Positions 61,101 through 64,000 of a stretch of 64,000 nucleotides of DNA are shown one piece after another. Source of the stretch: Symbiodinium natans (taxonomy: Eukaryota > Sar > Dinophyceae > Suessiales > Symbiodiniaceae); assembly GCA_905221605.1 (NCBI GenBank), contig CAJNDS010000039.1:1-64000 (forward strand). Direction: 5' to 3'. The position numbers were made by a program, and so were the translations under genes. The notes under the pieces are model-generated. The model saw only the letters and a program-made list of their open reading frames with translations, did no database searches and had not been told where the DNA came from. Position 1 is the first letter of the stretch. Each line of letters starts with the position of its first letter.

Positions 61101-62060
61101 CTTATGTCACCGAGCCAGTCGCAGGCCCATATGTGAAATTTGGCCGGCGTTGCTGTCTGGGGCAACAGTTGTTATCAGCAAGCGGGACGGCTCGAAGGCA
61201 CTCGGCTGTCTTTTGCATGTTTCGTGCTCAGATCTGCTCAGATGTGCTCAGACTCCAGGATTTTCAGTACCTCGCCTCGTTGATTGACGAACAGCGGGTC
61301 AGCAAGCCACTCAGAGAAATTCAACGAAGTGACGGAATGATGAGCTTCACACGGACCTTTGAGGCCACGCTCTCTTCGTGCCCTCCTTGCTTGCCGACAC
61401 TTTGAGTAAAGAATTGAATGTGCAGAGCGCGTCTTCGGCTCACTTCAGATCTTATTGCGGACATCTCATGCAGCTAAGGAGATCCTGGAGCACCAAGCCC
61501 TACCTCGGAGTCTGCGGTCCTTGGTTGTGGTGGGTGAGGCACAGCTCGAGTTAAACACTCAGTGATACGCTCCGCGTGGTACTGCGCTCTGTTACAATGA
61601 GTTGGCAGCACCAATTGGCAGGCCTGCTCCCTCAGCCTAGCCAGGCGCATTTTGGAGGTGGGAAGTTAGGGCGAAGTCATAATGAGACGCGAGATGTCAC
61701 CGTTTGATTTTACGAAGTTTGCACTTTTTCGTCGCTTGAGGCCCCGCTGTCCTTGAACAACTTCTATGGGCCCTCTGAAGCAGGCATTGGCGCCACCATT
61801 TACGAGGTGGGGGACAGCCTGATGCAAATGCTGAAGGCTCTGCCACACCAATGGCACTGTGTTCTAGGTAGACAAGATCGGTGCTGTCCCTCGACATGTC
61901 CGTACCCCGGGCTATCTAAAGGTCATGCGCCTGTTGTGGTCAGAAGAAAGGAGGGATAAAGAGGGCAAAGATTGACTCGAATTACGAGAGCAAAGGAGCA
62001 AAGTGTCAAAACCTCAGTGAGGTGCAGAGCCTGCCCATCGGGCGACCCGTCACCTGGCAC
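42335..62060 (+). CDS. Non-ribosomal peptide synthetase, order C-A-T-C-A, both ends open
   Basis: About 35 short exons on the + strand carry NRPS core motifs in the correct biological order. These are a condensation-domain segment (42335-42443), a complete set of adenylation motifs (43686-54165), a peptidyl carrier (54440-54770), a full condensation domain (54838-57830), and a second adenylation domain from its A1 region to its A6 motif (59150-62050). Adenylation domains activate an amino acid as the adenylate and load it on the carrier's phosphopantetheine; condensation domains form the peptide bond. Two modules therefore acting in sequence are visible, and more probably lie outside. Introns range from 55 bp to about 4.2 kb. 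No transport or tailoring gene is adjacent, and the amino acids cannot be predicted because exons covering the pocket between A4 and A5 are incompletely resolved. The start and stop codons are not in view. Confidence 0.85.
47276..47302. repeat. (ctg) trinucleotide run
   Basis: About nine ctg units immediately after the A5 exon of NRPS adenylation domain 1. Confidence 0.9.
49380..50690. other. AT-rich island inside an NRPS intron
   Basis: About 1.3 kb is visibly much richer in A and T than its surroundings. It is interrupted only by a short GC-rich patch (about 49855-49925, with gttcc repeats). The words ccttatgacc, gaataat and ttatac recur. An open frame at 50297-50668 (+) has no recognisable domain. 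The island lies in the roughly 4.2-kb intron between the A7 and A8 exons, while neighbouring exons and introns are GC-rich. It may be an insertion of organellar or mobile origin (inference). Confidence 0.7.
50705..51135. repeat. G-rich block with repeated gggtcccagg-type words
   Basis: Starts with cgcttgcgcgcgtcgcctcgg, then many gggggtcccagg and gggtttc words. The opening motif and the G-rich continuation resemble 15133-15230. Confidence 0.6.
51530..51645. repeat. (ctctctcg)n microsatellite
   Basis: About 14 copies of an 8-bp ctctctcg unit in the large NRPS intron. The Ala/Leu/Ser and Arg/Glu frames across it are artefacts. Confidence 0.97.
52082..52135. repeat. (GA)n microsatellite
   Basis: About 25 ga units just upstream of the A7 exon of NRPS adenylation domain 1. 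Confidence 0.95.
54440..54770 (+). other. NRPS peptidyl carrier (thiolation) domain
   Basis: EEAALQSAFAAVLGRKASEA (helix I) is followed, after a short intron, by FFALGGHSLSVGQLVNRIRR and DVYSAPSVQQLAVRLL. The GGHSL box holds the Ser (54653-54655) that carries phosphopantetheine. Length and motif order are normal. Confidence 0.9.
54838..57830 (+). other. NRPS condensation domain 2, HHxxxD active site
   Basis: It begins RYPASFQQLSLQRM (C1-like). VRGSLDVSVLQEAFRALCAR then HDALRSVF is C2 (about 55112-55200). The active site is HHVSADLWSYTVLL (55495-55536), with the catalytic second His at 55498-55500; the usual Gly after Asp is Leu. DYALQEAQWLRSEEGERGRS then YWQQKL (about 55712-55785) and LPG follow. 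ELSEALRGLGQRCQASLHST (56231 on) and ICVGTPMACRTTAESEATAG (57169 on) are C4 and C5. FDLALVLATAMDGHIIGSFQ then YSTASYT (about 57640-57720) is C6/C7. All expected motifs are present across six or more exons. Confidence 0.85.
56560..56800. repeat. Intronic repeats of gctgatgctgatgatgcgc
   Basis: Four or more copies of gctgatgctsatgatgc within the intron between the C4 and C5 exons of the second condensation domain. They match the family at 5401-5575. Confidence 0.75.
59828..59922. repeat. (gga)n microsatellite
   Basis: About 31 gga units in the intron before the A3 exon of NRPS adenylation domain 2. Poly-Leu, poly-Pro and poly-Ser minus-strand frames are artefacts. Confidence 0.97.
60394..60850. 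repeat. Pyrimidine array (ctctccccctct and variants)
   Basis: About 455 bp of pure C/T following the A3 exon of NRPS adenylation domain 2, with mixed ctctcc, ctctct and cccctct units. Long Pro/Leu/Ser frames are artefacts. Confidence 0.97.
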
Positions 62061-62159
62061 GAGGTCGGCAGAGATGTGCAAGCACAGGTAGCCAGCAGCG
62101 AAGCAGCTTGTGAAGCTTTGCCTTTAAAGGCAGCTACTGAGACTCAGCGCACAACTCTC

Positions 62160-62681
62160 AGAGGCGTTACTCCCAAGCGGGGCATACTTTGTAGGGGAGG
62201 GAAGAGGGTTCCTGCTTGGGACTCCCGTGATTGGATTCCTGATCCTTTCGACGCTTTCATGGAGCCCGGCAAAGGCGTAGACGTGTGGTCGCAGGAGACG
62301 TACAAGTCCAACTATCGCTTGGCGTATTGCCATGCAATCGAGGATTTTCCCGACCGTGTCCAAAAAGCCAATTCAGCACGCTTGCTGCTGAAAAGCGCTG
62401 GAGACCCTGGACACAAACTGCACTTTGGGAACTGGCCCGCTAAAGGCGGTGAGAGCCCATGCGAGAGCCCTTTGAGCCCTGGAAGCCCGCAGAGCCGCAG
62501 CACAAGCCTACCCTACTCAGCGAAGAGCTTGGTCAAGGAGTCGATCTACCGGACAGATTATCGTCATGGCCAGTCCGCCGAGCTGGACCCTCACCTCGAA
62601 AGCTTCAGGCCAGCGACTGGGCATGCAAGTAGCAACAAAACTAACGATGGCGTTGGTGGTTTTTGTTTGGCTCTTCTTTAG
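62160..62681 (+). CDS. Unidentified coding-like segment at the end of the NRPS region
   Basis: An open frame from about 62160 to the stop at 62679-62681 encodes a protein-like stretch: DWIPDPFDAFMEPGKG, DVWSQETYKSNYRLAYCHAI, HKLHFGNWPAKG, a Ser/Pro-rich linker, then KSLVKESIYRTDYRHGQ. It contains repeated Tyr-x3-Tyr-Arg motifs (TYKSNYR, IYRTDYR). It does not look like adenylation-domain sequence although it follows the A6 motif. It could be a separate gene, an alternative exon or a chance frame. No function is recognised. Confidence 0.4.
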   Translation, partial: RGVTPKRGILCRGGKRVPAWDSRDWIPDPFDAFMEPGKGVDVWSQETYKSNYRLAYCHAIEDFPDRVQKANSARLLLKSAGDPGHKLHFGNWPAKGGESPCESPLSPGSPQSRSTSLPYSAKSLVKESIYRTDYRHGQSAELDPHLESFRPATGHASSNKTNDGVGGFCLALL

Positions 62682-62689
62682 GGGGAAGG

Positions 62690-63890
62690 CAGCGCCAGCG
62701 ACTTGAAGGGCGAGTTTGAGGGGGCATCTCGCCGTTCAACATAAGGTTTGCACGAACGTGCTTGCAAATCTAGGCGCATCTTGGTGAGGATGTCGAAGAT
62801 GTAGCTTGCCACGAGCCACAGCCTTCAAGGCATCTTTGTAAACCGCAGAAATTGGACGCCACAGGAACACATAGACGAACGAGAAGAATTAACAACTTTG
62901 CATTGCCAACTGCGCCAAGAGCATCCGGCAAGAATGCGGATCATTGGACGGAGAGGACTTAACCAGCAGCCCCCTTGACCGCCTTTGCTGCCCCAAATAG
63001 CACATGTTCGGGTACAGCATTCGCCACCAGCACCCGGCCCCCCTGAACCCTCCGACAACGGTCACCCAAGCCATCCGATCATCCAGCCACTAAGGTCGCC
63101 TTGCCGGGCAAGACGTGGAATACCGAGCTTTGGATGGCGAGCCTGCCCAAAAAGACCTCAGCCTAAGCCCCAATCGCCGGAGGCGCCCCCGCCCTGGCTT
63201 CCGCAGGACTGGACAATGCTTCCAAAGTTCCCCCCCGCTAAAGCGGGCAGTAGAACATCCTGCGCTCCGAAGACTCCGAAGGAGCATGGCGAAGCCCCTG
63301 TGGAGCCCCTGTGGAGCCCTGTGAAGTGTGAAGTCGGAATTCAGTTTCACGCAGTTTCACCAGGTGTGTTTGCCCACCTCCAGCGACATTCGAGTCACCT
63401 GAGAGGCATCAATAAGATTGCCAATTAAGGTTTCTTGGTGGTTTGCACGTCATGAGAGAGTTCTTGCTGGACATAAAGCCTCGAAACACTGCTGAAGTGC
63501 CCCAGATGATTCACATGTGAAGCCCGACTGAACAGTATATTATCTAGCCATCCAGAGAACTGTCGAAGAGGCTGGCAATGACTCAGGTGATCTTGCTGGA
63601 CCCACAGCTGCGTCTTGAGCTGAGCTTCTGTGTTTGAGCAACCCTGCTGAGCATGCGAAGGTTGTGCTCTGAACATGTCATCGCGGCCACGCTTGTGAAG
63701 CTTGCGCATGTCTGCATGAAGAACCCAAACTGTTAACCCAAACTTTGCACGCTGCCATACGCCGCCAAAGCTCTGCATGTCAGTTGCTGTGGCTTGTTCC
63801 CCACCCTCCACCCTACGTGCGGGGCTGTTAGATTTTAAAACGAAACCTCTTCTCCTCGCCCATAGTCTGCTCCTTGCCCATCACCCGCAT
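62690..63890. other. No recognised gene
   Basis: The rest of adenylation domain 2 (A7 onward) would be expected here or beyond, but no motif is visible. Open frames on both strands are short and unremarkable. Confidence 0.45.
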
Positions 63891-63895
63891 CCACA

Positions 63896-64000
63896 CTACA
63901 GTATCCCCTCAGAGTCCCTGGAGTGCCACCTGTTCTCAGAGCCCCAGAGTATCCCCAGAGTGCCCAACCCCAAAGTATCCCCAGAGTCCCTGCTTGCGCC
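63896..64000. repeat. Short imperfect repeats (agtatccccagagt)
   Basis: About four variants of agtatcccccagagtccctg at the very end of the window. The array may continue beyond it. Confidence 0.8.

Larger units (their letters stand above)
59150..62060 (+). other. NRPS adenylation domain 2, A1 to A6
   Basis: ESRAEENPSAFAVVSPQGTY then TFGEVLRRAQ (59180-59275) is the A1 region. WIAGRGYFALDSSHPTERIQ (about 59492-59560) is A2. GSTGRPKG (60369-60393) is the second half of A3, directly behind an intron with a ctcag acceptor. VLTHILFSSRHFGFKPG (about 60887), SWTFDA (about 61050) joined to PICEIWPALLSGATVVI (61123 on) give A4. LFVPSLLADTL (about 61374), LPRSLRSLVVVGEA (about 61510), then NNFYGPSEAGIGATIYE (61758-61809) is A5. 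SLPIGRPV (about 62025) is A6. The A7, A8 and A10 motifs are not seen before the window ends. Confidence 0.75.

Noticed and set aside
60079-61287. 402-codon frame rich in Pro, Leu and Ser
   Set aside because: It is a C/T array fused by chance to intron sequence. Only the GSTGRPKG piece and later short segments are real NRPS exons, in more than one frame.

Overview
The window reads as nuclear DNA of a dinoflagellate (class inferred, genus not assignable). The reasons are: genes broken into many short exons; protein domains that become continuous only if introns with GC-AG and GA-AG ends are removed as well as GT-AG ones; every recognisable gene on the same (+) strand; degenerate TTTAGGG-type telomere repeats inside a gene; a decayed LINE-like reverse transcriptase; tandem near-identical gene copies; and many very long microsatellites. 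Most continuous reading frames in the window are fragments, shadows or repeat translations, so the gene models here are assembled from domain continuity. Their exon edges are approximate unless a position is stated exactly.

Layout. 1-4065: a frameshifted LINE-like retroelement, its tandem-repeat tail (about 73-bp units) and a 14-bp satellite. 4.9-7.5 kb: a J-domain protein with an RS-rich tail. 7.5-15.7 kb: little recognisable coding sequence, an exact 79-bp tandem duplication, and a dinucleotide GT array of more than 550 bp. 15.7-17.75 kb: a tandem pair of virtually identical two-exon genes for an FHA-like protein with an RS tail. 18-20.5 kb: a few unassigned exons, then a rhomboid-family intramembrane protease. 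23-24 kb: a PR/SET-type methyltransferase fragment set. 25.6-27.5 kb: a zuotin/DNAJC2-type ribosome-associated J-protein. 28.3-29.8 kb: a compound purine microsatellite block. 30-33.1 kb: a voltage-gated potassium channel with a pair of EF-hands. 33.6-38.2 kb: a charged coiled-coil protein of unknown role. 39.9-40.75 kb: a small protein with a ubiquitin-like fold. About 42.3-62.1 kb: one large non-ribosomal peptide synthetase (NRPS) gene with the order condensation (partial), adenylation, carrier, condensation, adenylation (partial). One NRPS intron holds a strikingly AT-rich island of about 1.3 kb. The last 2 kb contain an unassigned coding-like segment and a short repeat.

The genes do not form one pathway. 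Their common features are strand, intron type and exon size, as expected of a unidirectional dinoflagellate gene array. Two or three of them (J-domain/RS and the FHA/RS pair) have tails typical of nuclear-speckle or splicing proteins. The NRPS is the only biosynthetic system visible; its product cannot be predicted from what is seen.
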